Below, one piece after another: positions 26,981 to 36,317 of a stretch of DNA of 64,000 nt. Every line of letters begins with the position of its first letter. Position 1 is the first letter of the stretch. Source of the DNA: Ensifer sp. MPMI2T (lineage in GTDB: Bacteria; Pseudomonadota; Alphaproteobacteria; Rhizobiales; Rhizobiaceae); assembly GCF_004827385.1 (NCBI RefSeq), contig NZ_SRXN01000032.1, positions 1 through 64,000 on the forward strand, in the 5' to 3' direction. The position numbers were made by a program, and so were the translations under genes. The notes under the pieces are model-generated. The model saw nothing but the letters and a program-made list of their open reading frames with translations, searched no databases and was not told the DNA's origin.

Positions 26981-28144
26981 ATGGCGCAGGCAGCTGATAT
27001 GCAGTTCTACGACGACCTTCCACTTTTTGAGGCATTCGAGGGTGTTGCCGACGAGGCCAACTACCGACCGTTGCCGGATGGATGGGTGCTCGCGGTCGCT
27101 GATATCGTCGACTCGACCGGCGCCATTGCCGAGGGTCGTTACAAGAGCGTCAACATGGCGGGCGCAAGCGTCATATCGGCGTTGATGAATGCGCTCGACA
27201 AAAGAAACCTGCCCTTCGTCTTCGGAGGTGACGGGGCGCTTGCCGCGATACCCGCGGCAATGGCGCCAAAGGCGCGCGCTGCATTGGCGGACGCGAAGAC
27301 CTGGGTCGCGGAAGAGCTTGGCCTCGAACTGCGGGCAGCACTTGTTCCGGTCGCCGACATCCGTGCCAACGGGCTCGACATGCGCGTCGCTCGTTTCAAG
27401 GCTAGCGAGGAGGTCTCCTACGCCATGTTTTCCGGCGGCGGTGCCAGTTGGGCAGAGGCGCAAATGAAGGCCGGGCGCTACCAGATCGAGGCCGCGGCGG
27501 CCAGAAGCAGACCGGATCTGACCGGGCTATCCTGCCGCTGGAATCCGATTGTCTCCCGCCATGGGGCAATCGTCTCGATCATTGCCGTTCCGGGTCTGCG
27601 CGGCAATGGTCCGGAGTTCCAGGCACTAGTCGGCGATATCGTGGCATTGGCCGAAGGCGAGGAACGCGGGGGGCATCCGGTGCCGGAAAACGGTCCCGAG
27701 CCTCGGCTCTCCATGCAAGGGGTCGCAGTCGAGTCGCGCGCCGTGGCGCGGAAAGGCCAACGTCTGCTCGCCTGGTTGTGGATAACGCTCCAGAGCGTGG
27801 TGCTGTTCGTGTGCTTCAAGCTGGGATGGAATCTCGGCACGTTCGATACCACGCAATACAAGCGCGACCTGGTCAGAAACTCCGACTTCCGCAAGTTCGA
27901 CGACGGGCTGAAGATGACGATCGATATCGGCATCGAGCGGCTGCGTCAGATCGAGGAAAGGCTAAGGCGGGCGGCTGAGACCGGCGTCTCCAGCTACGGG
28001 CTGCATCAGCAGGATTCCGCGCTGATGACCTGCATCGTACCGGCGGCCATGAGCCGCGATCACGTGCATTTCATCGACGGAGCGGCTGGCGGCTACGCCA
28101 TGGCGGCAAAGAATCTCAAGGCGGCGCTCGCTCCCGTAGGCTAG
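26981..28144 (+). CDS. DUF3095 family protein with cyclase-like core
   Basis: A 387-residue protein of the DUF3095 family. The N-terminal half has AVADIVDSTGAIAEGRYK and FVFGGDGALAAIP, which look like the two metal-binding aspartates of class III nucleotidyl cyclases (ADxxxST and GGDG). A single hydrophobic segment lies near 265-285 (LLAWLWITLQSVVLFVCF), and a C-terminal soluble part contains YGLHQQDSALMTCIVP. The ATG at 26981 follows AAAAGG; a TTG four codons earlier is possible. Activity has not been inferred beyond the motif similarity. Adjacent genes include an MBL-fold hydrolase and a true class III cyclase. Confidence 0.78.
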   Translation: MAQAADMQFYDDLPLFEAFEGVADEANYRPLPDGWVLAVADIVDSTGAIAEGRYKSVNMAGASVISALMNALDKRNLPFVFGGDGALAAIPAAMAPKARAALADAKTWVAEELGLELRAALVPVADIRANGLDMRVARFKASEEVSYAMFSGGGASWAEAQMKAGRYQIEAAAARSRPDLTGLSCRWNPIVSRHGAIVSIIAVPGLRGNGPEFQALVGDIVALAEGEERGGHPVPENGPEPRLSMQGVAVESRAVARKGQRLLAWLWITLQSVVLFVCFKLGWNLGTFDTTQYKRDLVRNSDFRKFDDGLKMTIDIGIERLRQIEERLRRAAETGVSSYGLHQQDSALMTCIVPAAMSRDHVHFIDGAAGGYAMAAKNLKAALAPVG

Positions 28145-28175
28145 AGCGGGATGAGGAACCGCCCGCATCCCGCTC
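28144..28175. repeat. Rhizobial intergenic palindrome (RIME-like) / terminator
   Basis: GAGCGGGATG (28144-28153), 12-nt loop, CATCCCGCTC (28166-28175): perfect 10-bp inverted repeat beginning at the last base of the DUF3095 stop codon. The sequence matches the style of palindromes scattered through Sinorhizobium intergenic DNA. It lies between convergent genes and may end both transcripts. Confidence 0.6.
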
Positions 28176-28222
28176 CAACTCGCTAGAATCGATTACGAAT
28201 GCGCGACCGCCCGCAAGGAACG

Positions 28223-29560
28223 TCAGGCCTTGACCACGTGGTCGGCAACAATGCCGAGACGTGCAAAGACGTTGCGGGTATCGACGATCAGAGGTGTCCA
28301 ATCGGCCAGCGCGTTGTAGTCGATGCCGTCGTGGTCCGTTGCGATAAGCACGGCGTCGAACCGGCGTACGCTTTCCTCGTTGAACGGGATCGATCGACGG
28401 CCCTTCAAGGAGAGATGTTCGCGGGTCGAGGGAATCTCGTCGACATGCGGATCGTAGAAGGCAGCGCTACCGCCGCGCTCCTCGATGAGCTCGATCAGCC
28501 TGAGCGAGGGGCTTTCGCGAATGTCCGGCACGTTCTTCTTGTAGGCGAGACCGATGATGAGAACGTTTGAGCGGCTGAGCGCCTTGCCCTGCCGCCTGTC
28601 AAGCGCCTCGGCGAGCCGGCCGACCACATGGCGCGGCATCGCCGAATTGATTTCCCCCGCGAGTTCGATGAAACGGGTCGGCAGTTCGTACTCGCGGGAT
28701 TTCCAGGTCAGGTAAAAAGGGTCGATCGGGATGCAATGCCCGCCAAGTCCCGGTCCCGGATAGAAGGGCATATAGCCGAATGGCTTCGTCTTGGCCGCTT
28801 CGATGACTTCCCAGATGTCGATCCCCATGGCCTCGTAGACGACCTTGAGCTCGTTGACGAGGGCAATGTTGACGGCGCGGAATATGTTCTCGGTAAGCTT
28901 CACGGCTTCGGCCGTGGCGTTCGAGGAGACCGGGACGACGGTCTTGACCACGGCGCCGTAGAAATGCTGCATCAGCGCCGCCGCGCGCGGCCCGTCACCG
29001 GCCACGATCTTCGGGATGCTCGCAGTCTCAAAGACACGGTTACCCGGATCTTCGCGCTCGGGCGAGAAGCCGATGAAGAAGTCCTCGCCGGACTTCAGCC
29101 CCGTTTCTTCGAGGATCGAACGGACGACGCCGTCGGTGGTGCCCGGATAGGTGGTCGATTCGAGAACCACAAGCTGGCCCGACCTCAGCGTGGCGGCGAT
29201 CGAGCGCGCCGTTCCTTCGACGAAGGAGAGGTCCGGATCGCGGTGCTTGGTCAATGGCGTTGGCACGCAGATGACGATCACGTCGCACTGGCCAAGATCA
29301 GAGAAATCGGTCGTCGAGCGGAACCGGCCCGCGGCGATCTCACGGCCAAGCGCCTCATCCGTAACCGCCTCGATATAGGAGCGACCATCGTCCAGAGCGA
29401 CGATTTTTGCCGGATCGATGTCGAAACCGGTCACCGGAAAACCGGAGCGTGCCACTGCGACGGCGAGCGGCAGGCCGACATAGCCGAGGCCGATGACGCC
29501 GACGCGTGCCTGGCGCGCTGAGATCGATTCAAGCAGCCTGTCGTGATGAAGGGAGGTCAA
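28223..29560 (-). CDS. Nucleotide-sugar dehydrogenase (UDP-GlcNAc/UDP-glucose 6-dehydrogenase family, WbpA-like)
   Basis: A 445-residue enzyme that oxidises C6 of a UDP-sugar to the uronic acid. The Rossmann motif GVIGLGYVGLPLA is at 21-33; the middle domain holds ESTTYPGTTDG and FSPEREDPGN. The catalytic cysteine is in GPGLGGHCIPIDP, and the C-terminal domain has GLAYKKNVPDIRESPS. The PYPGPGLGGHCIP-type context is closest to WbpA/TviB (UDP-HexNAc) rather than short UDP-glucose dehydrogenases. The start is a TTG at 29560 with GGAA upstream; no in-frame ATG precedes the Rossmann motif. It stands alone between two cyclase-type genes. Confidence 0.88.
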   Translation of the reverse strand: MTSLHHDRLLESISARQARVGVIGLGYVGLPLAVAVARSGFPVTGFDIDPAKIVALDDGRSYIEAVTDEALGREIAAGRFRSTTDFSDLGQCDVIVICVPTPLTKHRDPDLSFVEGTARSIAATLRSGQLVVLESTTYPGTTDGVVRSILEETGLKSGEDFFIGFSPEREDPGNRVFETASIPKIVAGDGPRAAALMQHFYGAVVKTVVPVSSNATAEAVKLTENIFRAVNIALVNELKVVYEAMGIDIWEVIEAAKTKPFGYMPFYPGPGLGGHCIPIDPFYLTWKSREYELPTRFIELAGEINSAMPRHVVGRLAEALDRRQGKALSRSNVLIIGLAYKKNVPDIRESPSLRLIELIEERGGSAAFYDPHVDEIPSTREHLSLKGRRSIPFNEESVRRFDAVLIATDHDGIDYNALADWTPLIVDTRNVFARLGIVADHVVKA

Positions 29561-29949
29561 GATAGGGTTCCATCTGTGAGCGGCAGGGCGGGCGATCGCG
29601 ACGATCCCGATTGCCGGAAAATATCGCCGTTTTGTTGGCCAGAAAGGCGTGGCAAGTCAAGCGCGGGGCCGGAGGTGGCGGACGACCCCAACAATTACAG
29701 GTGCAATTATGCGATCAATCCCGTGTACGATCGACGCATGATCAAAAATTTCGAACGTCTCTGGAAATCGGGCTCGCCGGTGAATATCTCCAACCAAGAA
29801 GATGCTGCGATTCAATCGCCGCAACTGCTGCCGCCATGCGCGGCAGACGCCGTTCGTTACAACGGGCATCACAGGTGGACGCGGCCTTGATTGCAAGGTC
29901 CGCGCGATAGCCGTCGGTGTTGACCGTCATGCCGATGATGAGGAATGCC
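29561..29949. other. Divergent gap between dehydrogenase and cyclase genes
   Basis: 389 bp without a credible gene. It contains CTGCCGC-CATGC-GCGGCAG (29828-29846), a 7-bp stem with no T run, and a moderately A+T-rich centre around 29690-29780. Promoters for both flanking genes should lie here; none could be assigned. Confidence 0.45.
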
Positions 29950-31302
29950 ATGAGCCCGATCAACAACAGCGTTGTCTCCGAAATTCTTCTGGACAAGGTC
30001 GCAGACTGGCTCATGCGAGCATCGTTGAGCGACGAGACGCTCGAAACCCTCGTGCGCGGCTTCTGCGAACGGCTGGCGGCGGCGGGCCTGCCGCTCATGC
30101 GCGTCCATCTATCCTTCTCGATGCTGCATCCGCTCTATGACGCGCTCGGCTTTACCTGGTGGCGCGGCAAGGGCGTCGAGGTGAGCGGTTTGCGCCATGA
30201 GGAACTGGCGCTCAATCCCGAGCGGTTTCTGCGCAGCCCCTATTACTATCTGCTCAACAACAACCTCGATCACGTCAGGCGGCGCATCGATCCGGCGGAG
30301 GCGTCGGAATTTCCGATTTTCGATGAGCTGAAAGAGCATGGGGCCACCGATTATCTGGCCTTCATGCAACCGCTTGGGACCGATTCCGAACATGGCATGG
30401 TGGGGTCCTGGACGACCGATCGCCACGGCGGCTTCAGCGACGATGTGATCGCGGCGTTGCTCAAGCTTCAGAATCATCTGGCGGTTGCTGCCAAGGTCGC
30501 CGTCCTCGGCAAGCTCGCCGATAACATGCTGACGACGTATCTCGGCGCCAATGCCGGACGGCGCGTGATGAGCGGGCAGGTGCGGCGCGGCGACGGCGAG
30601 ACGGTTCGCGCCGTCCTGGTGATGGCGGACATGCGGGAATCGACCATGCTCGCAGAGAAGGAAGGTCGCCAGGCCTATATCGAGACGCTCAACGGCTTCT
30701 TCGATGCGATCGCGACGCCGTTCAATCGAAACGGCGGGCAGATCCTGAGCTTCGTTGGCGACGGATTCATCGCCGTCTATCCATGCGGCCGCCACAAGGA
30801 GCCATCGGAAATGGCCAGCCGCGAGGCCTTTGCTGCGGTGAGCGCGGCGACCGCGCGCGTGGCGGCCCTGAACGCGGAAAGGAAGAGACAGGGCCGCGAT
30901 CCGATCGGCTATGGAATTGGCCTTCATGTGGGCAACGTCATGTTCGGCAATGTCGGGCTGCGCGACCGGCTGACCTTTTCCGTCTTCGGCTCGGCGGTGA
31001 ACGAGGTGCAGCGCCTGCAGAGCCTGACGAAGAAATATGCCCACAACGTCGTCGCCAGCGAAGCTTTCGTCAATTATTGCGGCGGCGACTGGGCGACGCT
31101 CGGGCAGGAGAAACTGCGCGGCGTCCGGCAGAAATTCACCATCCTCTATCCCAAGGACGCAGCGCTTGCGGCGATCGCGGAGGAGCGTCCCGACGATGCA
31201 ACTCAGGATGGACTTTCCGAGGCGGAGCATGTCATGCTGCTCTATCGCAATACGAAGCAGGCGCCGGGGCCACGCGGCCTCATCGACAAGATGCTGCAAT
31301 AG
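29950..31302 (+). CDS. Class III adenylate/guanylate cyclase
   Basis: A 450-residue soluble cyclase. The N-terminal ~215 residues form a GAF-like sensory region common in rhizobial cyclases, ending LQNHLAVAAKVAVLG. The catalytic domain shows MADMRESTML (first metal aspartate), SFVGDGFIAVYP (second metal aspartate) and GIGLHVGNVMFGNVG...FGSAVNEVQRLQ, the transition-state asparagine region. Both metal aspartates are present, so it should be active. The ATG at 29950 is chosen because AGGA lies six bases upstream; in-frame ATGs at 29929, 29935 and 29938 are less well placed. It is followed closely by a secreted lyase gene. Confidence 0.87.
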   Translation: MSPINNSVVSEILLDKVADWLMRASLSDETLETLVRGFCERLAAAGLPLMRVHLSFSMLHPLYDALGFTWWRGKGVEVSGLRHEELALNPERFLRSPYYYLLNNNLDHVRRRIDPAEASEFPIFDELKEHGATDYLAFMQPLGTDSEHGMVGSWTTDRHGGFSDDVIAALLKLQNHLAVAAKVAVLGKLADNMLTTYLGANAGRRVMSGQVRRGDGETVRAVLVMADMRESTMLAEKEGRQAYIETLNGFFDAIATPFNRNGGQILSFVGDGFIAVYPCGRHKEPSEMASREAFAAVSAATARVAALNAERKRQGRDPIGYGIGLHVGNVMFGNVGLRDRLTFSVFGSAVNEVQRLQSLTKKYAHNVVASEAFVNYCGGDWATLGQEKLRGVRQKFTILYPKDAALAAIAEERPDDATQDGLSEAEHVMLLYRNTKQAPGPRGLIDKMLQ

Positions 31303-31333
31303 ATCGTCAAGGCGCTCGGTTTAAGGAGGTTCG

Positions 31334-32302
31334 ATGTTCCGTGTGTTTCTTTTGGCCGCAGCCCTCGCTGCGACAACCGTTGCGCATGCCCAATCGACGG
31401 AACAGCAACCGACCTTGGAGCAGAAGCTGGTCGACGGGTTCGAGGGTAAGGACTTTGCCCCTGAAGGCGGGCTCTACTATCGCGACAACTTCGAACAGAG
31501 CGCCGGCTCCTATGTGTTTCAGAGCGACGTCAAGCGTACGGGAAATGGTGCTCTGAAACTGTCCATCGTGCCGAAATGCCCGCAGCCGGACGACGGGTGC
31601 AGCGAGCGGGCGGAAATCTGGGAGAAGACCGCATTGCGCGTGCCTTACGACAAGGGAGTCTGGTACGGCTTTTCGGTCAAGTTTGCCGATCCGGTTCCGA
31701 GTGGAGACCATCGCTACCTCATTGCGCAATGGAAGCGTGAAATCGATCACGGCGCCAACGGAGACTTCAGCCCCTTTCTGGCGTTCCGCATGAGCATGGG
31801 TAAGCTCTTCGTTACCGTTGAGACCAATTATCTGCCGCCCGTGTCCACCGGGCCGGAGAACACGCCGGCGAGCTGCGCGCCGGGAGAGGTTCCCGTCTGG
31901 GTGCGGCCCGAGTTCAACCAGATGCGTATGCTGGTCGCGGCCGATCAGAACTGGAAGCCCGAAGACGGCCGCCTTTTCAATTCATGCACCACCGGGATCA
32001 CCGTCACCAATCATGGCAATCCGCTGCCGGATCCGAAGTCCGGCTGGATCGACTTCGCTGTCTTCACCAAGCCCGGGCCGGACGGTTCCGGACATATTGA
32101 GCTGTTCGCCAATGGTCAGCCGGTCATTACGGTGAAGGGGCATATCGGCCATGCGGATAAGGGGCTCGGCCAGAATCAGTATTTCAAGTTCGGGCCATAC
32201 CGGGCGGCAGACGCCACCAACTGGACGCTTTATTACGACGATTTCCGTCGGTCGGCGCGGTGTGCCGACGTTCTGACAAACGGCATTTGTCCGTTCTCAT
32301 AA
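31334..32302 (+). CDS. Secreted polysaccharide lyase (heparin-lyase-I-like fold)
   Basis: A 322-residue exported protein with a signal peptide ending AHAQS. The mature part has RAEIWEKTAL, KGVWYGFSVKF, YLIAQWKRE and YFKFGPYRA...WTLYYDDFRR, the beta-jelly-roll features of proteins annotated as heparin lyase I family or PL20-like. It probably cuts an acidic glycan, perhaps the cell's own uronate-containing polymer, which fits the UDP-sugar dehydrogenase nearby. Starts 31 bp after the cyclase stop codon with AAGGAGG upstream (TTTAAGGAGGTTCG), so likely co-transcribed with it. Confidence 0.75.
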   Translation: MFRVFLLAAALAATTVAHAQSTEQQPTLEQKLVDGFEGKDFAPEGGLYYRDNFEQSAGSYVFQSDVKRTGNGALKLSIVPKCPQPDDGCSERAEIWEKTALRVPYDKGVWYGFSVKFADPVPSGDHRYLIAQWKREIDHGANGDFSPFLAFRMSMGKLFVTVETNYLPPVSTGPENTPASCAPGEVPVWVRPEFNQMRMLVAADQNWKPEDGRLFNSCTTGITVTNHGNPLPDPKSGWIDFAVFTKPGPDGSGHIELFANGQPVITVKGHIGHADKGLGQNQYFKFGPYRAADATNWTLYYDDFRRSARCADVLTNGICPFS

Positions 32303-32309
32303 GCCGCTT

Positions 32310-32326
32310 GGCCGCGAACCGCGGCC
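32310..32326 (+). terminator. GC-rich hairpin after the lyase gene
   Basis: GGCCGCG-AAC-CGCGGCC, a perfect 7-bp stem with a 3-nt loop, seven bases past the stop codon. No T run follows directly; a T7 run occurs about 55 bases later. Possible terminator or message-end stabiliser. Confidence 0.5.
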
Positions 32327-32460
32327 CCCTCTGACCCCTCGGGGGGCGTGCTGGACAGCCAGTTTAAGCTAGGCTACTCTTTTTTTGGTGTCGGACGCTA
32401 TGGCATCGCCAATGAGGTGAAAAACACCTTCGATGGCAAGGATGTGTAGAACCAAAAAGG

Positions 32461-32500
32461 AGAGCGTCCCTGTGCGTTTCGGGACAACGTATGGCGCTCT
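32461..32500 (+). promoter_or_regulatory. Leader hairpin upstream of peptide importer operon
   Basis: Nested pairing: AGAGC (32461-32465) with GCTCT (32496-32500), and GTCCC (32466-32470) with GGGAC (32481-32485). It ends 25 bases before the ATPase start codon, leaving the GAGGGAAG ribosome site outside the stem. A structured leader is plausible; function unknown. Confidence 0.35.
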
Positions 32501-32525
32501 GGGGTAGTGAGGGAAGCGTGCTGCA

Positions 32526-34418
32526 ATGACATCAGGGGCGGACCTGCTACGGGTTGAGGGTCTGCGGATCACATTCTCGGTGCTCGGCGGCGAAGTCGAA
32601 GCCGTCAGGGGGGCAAATTTCAGGATTCTGCCAGGGAAGGTCACCGCGCTGGTCGGCGAGTCCGGATCCGGCAAGTCGGCGATCAGCCAGGCCATCATGG
32701 GCATTTTGCCGAGCGTTGCGAGTGTTGGCGGACGAGTGTTGTTCAACGATCCGGCCGTCGAGGGCAAGCCTCAAGATCTGCTCTCGCTCGAGCCTAACGG
32801 GCGCGATATCCAGGCCATTCGCGGGGCGCGCATCAGCAAGATCTTCCAGGAGCCCATGACCTCGCTGTCGCCGCTCCACACGATCGGGAACCAGATTTCC
32901 GAGGTGCTGGCGATACACACCGACGTGGACAAGGAGGAGCGGAGAGCGAGGACCGAGCAGCTTCTGGGCTATGTCGGATTCTCCAACCCGCCGCGCGCTT
33001 ACGACATGTACCCGTTCGAGCTTTCCGGCGGGATGCGCCAGCGCGCGATGATCGCCATGGCGCTGATCTGCCGTCCGGCGCTCCTCATTGCCGATGAGCC
33101 GACAACCGCGCTCGATGTGACGGTGCAGGCGCAAATTCTCCAGCTCCTGCGCGAGCTTCAAGCCAAGCTCAACATGGCCATGCTGTTGATCACGCACGAC
33201 CTCGGCGTCGTCGCCAATATGGCCGACGAGGTCGTCGTCATCTATCACGGCGAGATCGTCGAAGCGGGGCCGGTCGATGCAATCTTCCGCAATCCCCAGC
33301 ATCCCTATCTGAAGGGCCTGATGGCCGCTGTGCCGCACTTCGACATGAAGCCCGGCGAGCGCCTGAAGGCACTGCGCGAGGTGCCGGTCAAGGCCGAAAA
33401 CCTTCTCGGAAATCGACCGGCGCGCAAGACCTCCAGTTCCGATGTTCTCATCTCCGTCCGTAACCTGTCGAAAACCTTCACCACCCGCAGCTCGGGCTGG
33501 TTCGGCAGCAACCATTCGGCTGAGCACCGCGCCGTAGATAATGTCAGCTTCGACATTCGCCGCGGCGAATGCCTCGGCCTCGTCGGCGAAAGCGGCTGCG
33601 GCAAGACGACGGTGAGCAAGATCCTGATGCGTGCGGTGACCCCGGACTCGGGATCGATAACCTACGATGACGGCGGGAGGCCAGTCGACGTCCTGAAACT
33701 CGAGGGCACAGCGCTGAAAGAGCTGCGCGCGAAAATCCAGATGGTCTTCCAGGACCCGGTCTCGTCGCTGTCGCCGCGCATGACGGTCAAGAACATTCTC
33801 AGTGAGCCGCTTGAGATCCATGGGCGTGGAACGCCGAAGTCGCGGATCGAAACCGTTCGCTCGCTCCTTCAGGCCGTCGGCCTCGATCAGCGTTTCATCA
33901 ACCGCTATCCGCACAGTTTCTCCGGCGGTCAGAGGCAGCGCATTGGTATCGCCCGCGCACTTGCTCTCGTTCCGGAACTCTTGATCTGCGACGAGCCCGT
34001 TTCAGCGCTCGATGTCTCGGTGCAGGCCCAGATCCTCAACCTTCTCAAGGATTTGCAGAAGGAACTGGGTCTGACGTCACTCTTCATTTCGCACAATCTG
34101 GCGGTCGTGGACTACATGGCGGATCGGATCGCGGTGATGTGTGCCGGGCGGATCGTCGAGCTCGCGCCGCGTGAAGTGCTGATGCGCAATCCCGTACACC
34201 CCTATACGAAGTCCTTGCTGGCGGCCGTGCCTTACCCCGATCTCGACCGGAAGCTCGATTTCGACGCCCTTCAGGCAAGCGGAGGCTCGGACAAGCGGCG
34301 GTGGGGCGCACAGTTCTGCGACGATGGCGCGGAAGACGCCCTCTTTCCTGCAAATCTCGGTGGCGATCATTTCGTCCTTGCCCGAAAGTCGGTGGATGCA
34401 AGGGAGCTACGCCCATGA
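32526..34418 (+). CDS. Peptide/nickel-type ABC importer, fused tandem ATPase
   Basis: A 630-residue fusion of two nucleotide-binding domains (DppD-DppF order). Domain 1: GESGSGKSA (Walker A), [10 protein letters not shown] (signature) and [12 protein letters not shown] (Walker B). Domain 2 from about 310: [20 protein letters not shown] and [12 protein letters not shown]. Both halves keep the residues needed for ATP hydrolysis. Each carries the C-terminal oligopeptide extension ([12 protein letters not shown] and [12 protein letters not shown]). It drives uptake with the binding protein and permeases that follow. Its stop overlaps the next start as ATGA. Confidence 0.92.
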   Translation: MTSGADLLRVEGLRITFSVLGGEVEAVRGANFRILPGKVTALVGESGSGKSAISQAIMGILPSVASVGGRVLFNDPAVEGKPQDLLSLEPNGRDIQAIRGARISKIFQEPMTSLSPLHTIGNQISEVLAIHTDVDKEERRARTEQLLGYVGFSNPPRAYDMYPFELSGGMRQRAMIAMALICRPALLIADEPTTALDVTVQAQILQLLRELQAKLNMAMLLITHDLGVVANMADEVVVIYHGEIVEAGPVDAIFRNPQHPYLKGLMAAVPHFDMKPGERLKALREVPVKAENLLGNRPARKTSSSDVLISVRNLSKTFTTRSSGWFGSNHSAEHRAVDNVSFDIRRGECLGLVGESGCGKTTVSKILMRAVTPDSGSITYDDGGRPVDVLKLEGTALKELRAKIQMVFQDPVSSLSPRMTVKNILSEPLEIHGRGTPKSRIETVRSLLQAVGLDQRFINRYPHSFSGGQRQRIGIARALALVPELLICDEPVSALDVSVQAQILNLLKDLQKELGLTSLFISHNLAVVDYMADRIAVMCAGRIVELAPREVLMRNPVHPYTKSLLAAVPYPDLDRKLDFDALQASGGSDKRRWGAQFCDDGAEDALFPANLGGDHFVLARKSVDARELRP

Positions 34419-36316
34419 TCACCCGGAGAACCGCGCTGGCGATGCTGGCTTCCACTGTTCTGCCGCCGCGGCTGCTTGCGGCGGGAAGCGAGGCCGAGAT
34501 GCTCGCGCCGCTGGTTGCGGAAGGCAAACTTCCTCCGGTCAATGAGCGGTTGCCGAAAACGCCGCGCGTGATCAATGTCGCGGCCAGAGGGCGCACGCCC
34601 GGCAAGCATGGCGGCAAGATCCGAAGCCTCATCGGCAGCGCCAAGGACATCCGGCTGATGACGGTCTACGGCTATTGCCGGCTGGTCGGCTACGACGAGC
34701 AGCTGAACCTTCAGGCCGACGTTCTCGAAAGCTACGAGAGGGTCGAGGACCGCATCTTCACCCTGCGCCTGCGCGAGGGGCATAAGTGGTCGGATGGCAC
34801 ACCGCTTACGACAGAAGACTTCCGCTACTGCTGGGAAGATGTGCTGCTCAACGAGGACCTCTCTCCGGCGGGTCTCCCGACGGCGCTGGTCATGGATGGC
34901 GAAGCGGCCAAGTTCGAGATCGTCGACGAGCGCACGTTGCGCTATTCCTGGACGAAGCCGAACCCGGATTTCCTGCAGAAGCTCGCCGCCCCGCAGCCGT
35001 TGGTCATCGTCATGCCGTCGGCCTATCTCAAGCAGTTCCACAAGAAGTACCAGGACGAGGACAAGCTTAAGGCAAAGATGAAGGAAGAGCGGGTCAAGAA
35101 GTGGAGCCAGCTGCACATGCGCATGGCACGCTCCTATCGCCCGGAAAACCCCGATCTGCCGACGCTCGATCCCTGGCGGAACACCACGCCGCTTCCCGCC
35201 GAGCAGTTCATTTTCGAGCGCAATCCCTACTTCCATCGGGTCGACGAAAACGGCCTGCAATTGCCCTACATCGATAAGTTCGTGCTGAACGTCAGCTCGT
35301 CCTCGCTCATCCCGGCGAAAACCGGCACGGGCGAAAGTGATCTCCAGGCGGCTGGCATCGATTTCGTCGACTACACTTTCCTGAAGGATGCGGAGAAACG
35401 ATATCCGTTAAAGGTCAAGCTGTGGAAGAAGACGCAGGGATCACGTCTGGCGCTGCTTCCCAATCTCAATGCTTCCGACCCGGTCTGGCGTCCGCTGCTG
35501 CAGGATGTCCGCGTCAGGCGAGCCCTGTCGCTGGCGATTGACCGGCGCGAAATCAACATGGCGGTCTTCTATGGTTTGACCAAGGAAAGCGCCGATACCG
35601 TGCTGCCGGATAGTCCGCTGTTCCGTCCCGAATTCGCAAACGCATGGGTGGCCTACGATCCGGATCAGGCCAATAGCCTGCTCGACGCGGCGGGCCTGGC
35701 GAAGCGTGGCAGCGATGGGATTCGTATCCTGCCGGATGGACGGGCGGCGCAGGTCGTCGTCGAGACGGCGGGCGAAAGCACGCTTGAGACCGATGTTCTG
35801 CAGTTGATAACCGACTACTGGCAGAAGGTCGGCATTTCGCTCTTCATCCGCACTTCCCAGCGCGACACCTTCCGCAGCCGCGCGGTCGGCGGCGAGATCA
35901 TCATGTCCATGTGGTTCGGCATCGATAATGGCGTTCCGACTGCAAACATGAATCCGGGTCAATTGGCACCGACGGCCGACGACCAGCTGCAGTGGCCGGT
36001 CTGGGGATTGAATTACCTGTCGCACGGCGAAATGGGGGAAGCGCCGCAGCTGCCGCCGGTGGTCGAGCTTCTTGACTTGCTCAAGCGCTGGCGGCATTCG
36101 AGCACCGACGCGGAGCGGACGGAAATCTGGAAATCGATGCTGTCGATCTATACCGATCAGGTCTTCTCGATCGGCCTCGTCAATGCATCACTGCAGCCGA
36201 TCGTGGTCTCCTCGAAGCTTCGCAATGTACCGGAAGAGGCGCTCTACGGCTTCGACCCGACGAGCTATTTCGGCGTGTACAATCCCGATACCTTCTGGCT
36301 TGAACAGGACACCTGA
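34415..36316 (+). CDS. Extracellular solute-binding protein, family 5 (peptide-type)
   Basis: A 633-residue periplasmic binding protein, at the long end of family 5. The signal region [23 protein letters not shown] has a twin arginine, so Tat export is possible. Family features include [22 protein letters not shown] (the binding-protein signature) and [16 protein letters not shown]. Family 5 members bind peptides, but many rhizobial ones bind oligosaccharides or opines. The ATG at 34415 overlaps the ATPase stop codon; the frame is open further upstream but overlaps the ATPase gene. Confidence 0.9.
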   Translation: MITRRTALAMLASTVLPPRLLAAGSEAEMLAPLVAEGKLPPVNERLPKTPRVINVAARGRTPGKHGGKIRSLIGSAKDIRLMTVYGYCRLVGYDEQLNLQADVLESYERVEDRIFTLRLREGHKWSDGTPLTTEDFRYCWEDVLLNEDLSPAGLPTALVMDGEAAKFEIVDERTLRYSWTKPNPDFLQKLAAPQPLVIVMPSAYLKQFHKKYQDEDKLKAKMKEERVKKWSQLHMRMARSYRPENPDLPTLDPWRNTTPLPAEQFIFERNPYFHRVDENGLQLPYIDKFVLNVSSSSLIPAKTGTGESDLQAAGIDFVDYTFLKDAEKRYPLKVKLWKKTQGSRLALLPNLNASDPVWRPLLQDVRVRRALSLAIDRREINMAVFYGLTKESADTVLPDSPLFRPEFANAWVAYDPDQANSLLDAAGLAKRGSDGIRILPDGRAAQVVVETAGESTLETDVLQLITDYWQKVGISLFIRTSQRDTFRSRAVGGEIIMSMWFGIDNGVPTANMNPGQLAPTADDQLQWPVWGLNYLSHGEMGEAPQLPPVVELLDLLKRWRHSSTDAERTEIWKSMLSIYTDQVFSIGLVNASLQPIVVSSKLRNVPEEALYGFDPTSYFGVYNPDTFWLEQDT

Positions 36317-36317
36317 C

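Noticed and set aside
29828-29846. Hairpin CTGCCGC/GCGGCAG upstream of the cyclase
   Set aside because: Short stem, no T run, and no position relative to a ribosome site that would suggest control.
32547-33914. 455-codon minus-strand frame opposite the importer ATPase
   Set aside because: Antisense to two intact nucleotide-binding domains; composition typical of shadow frames.
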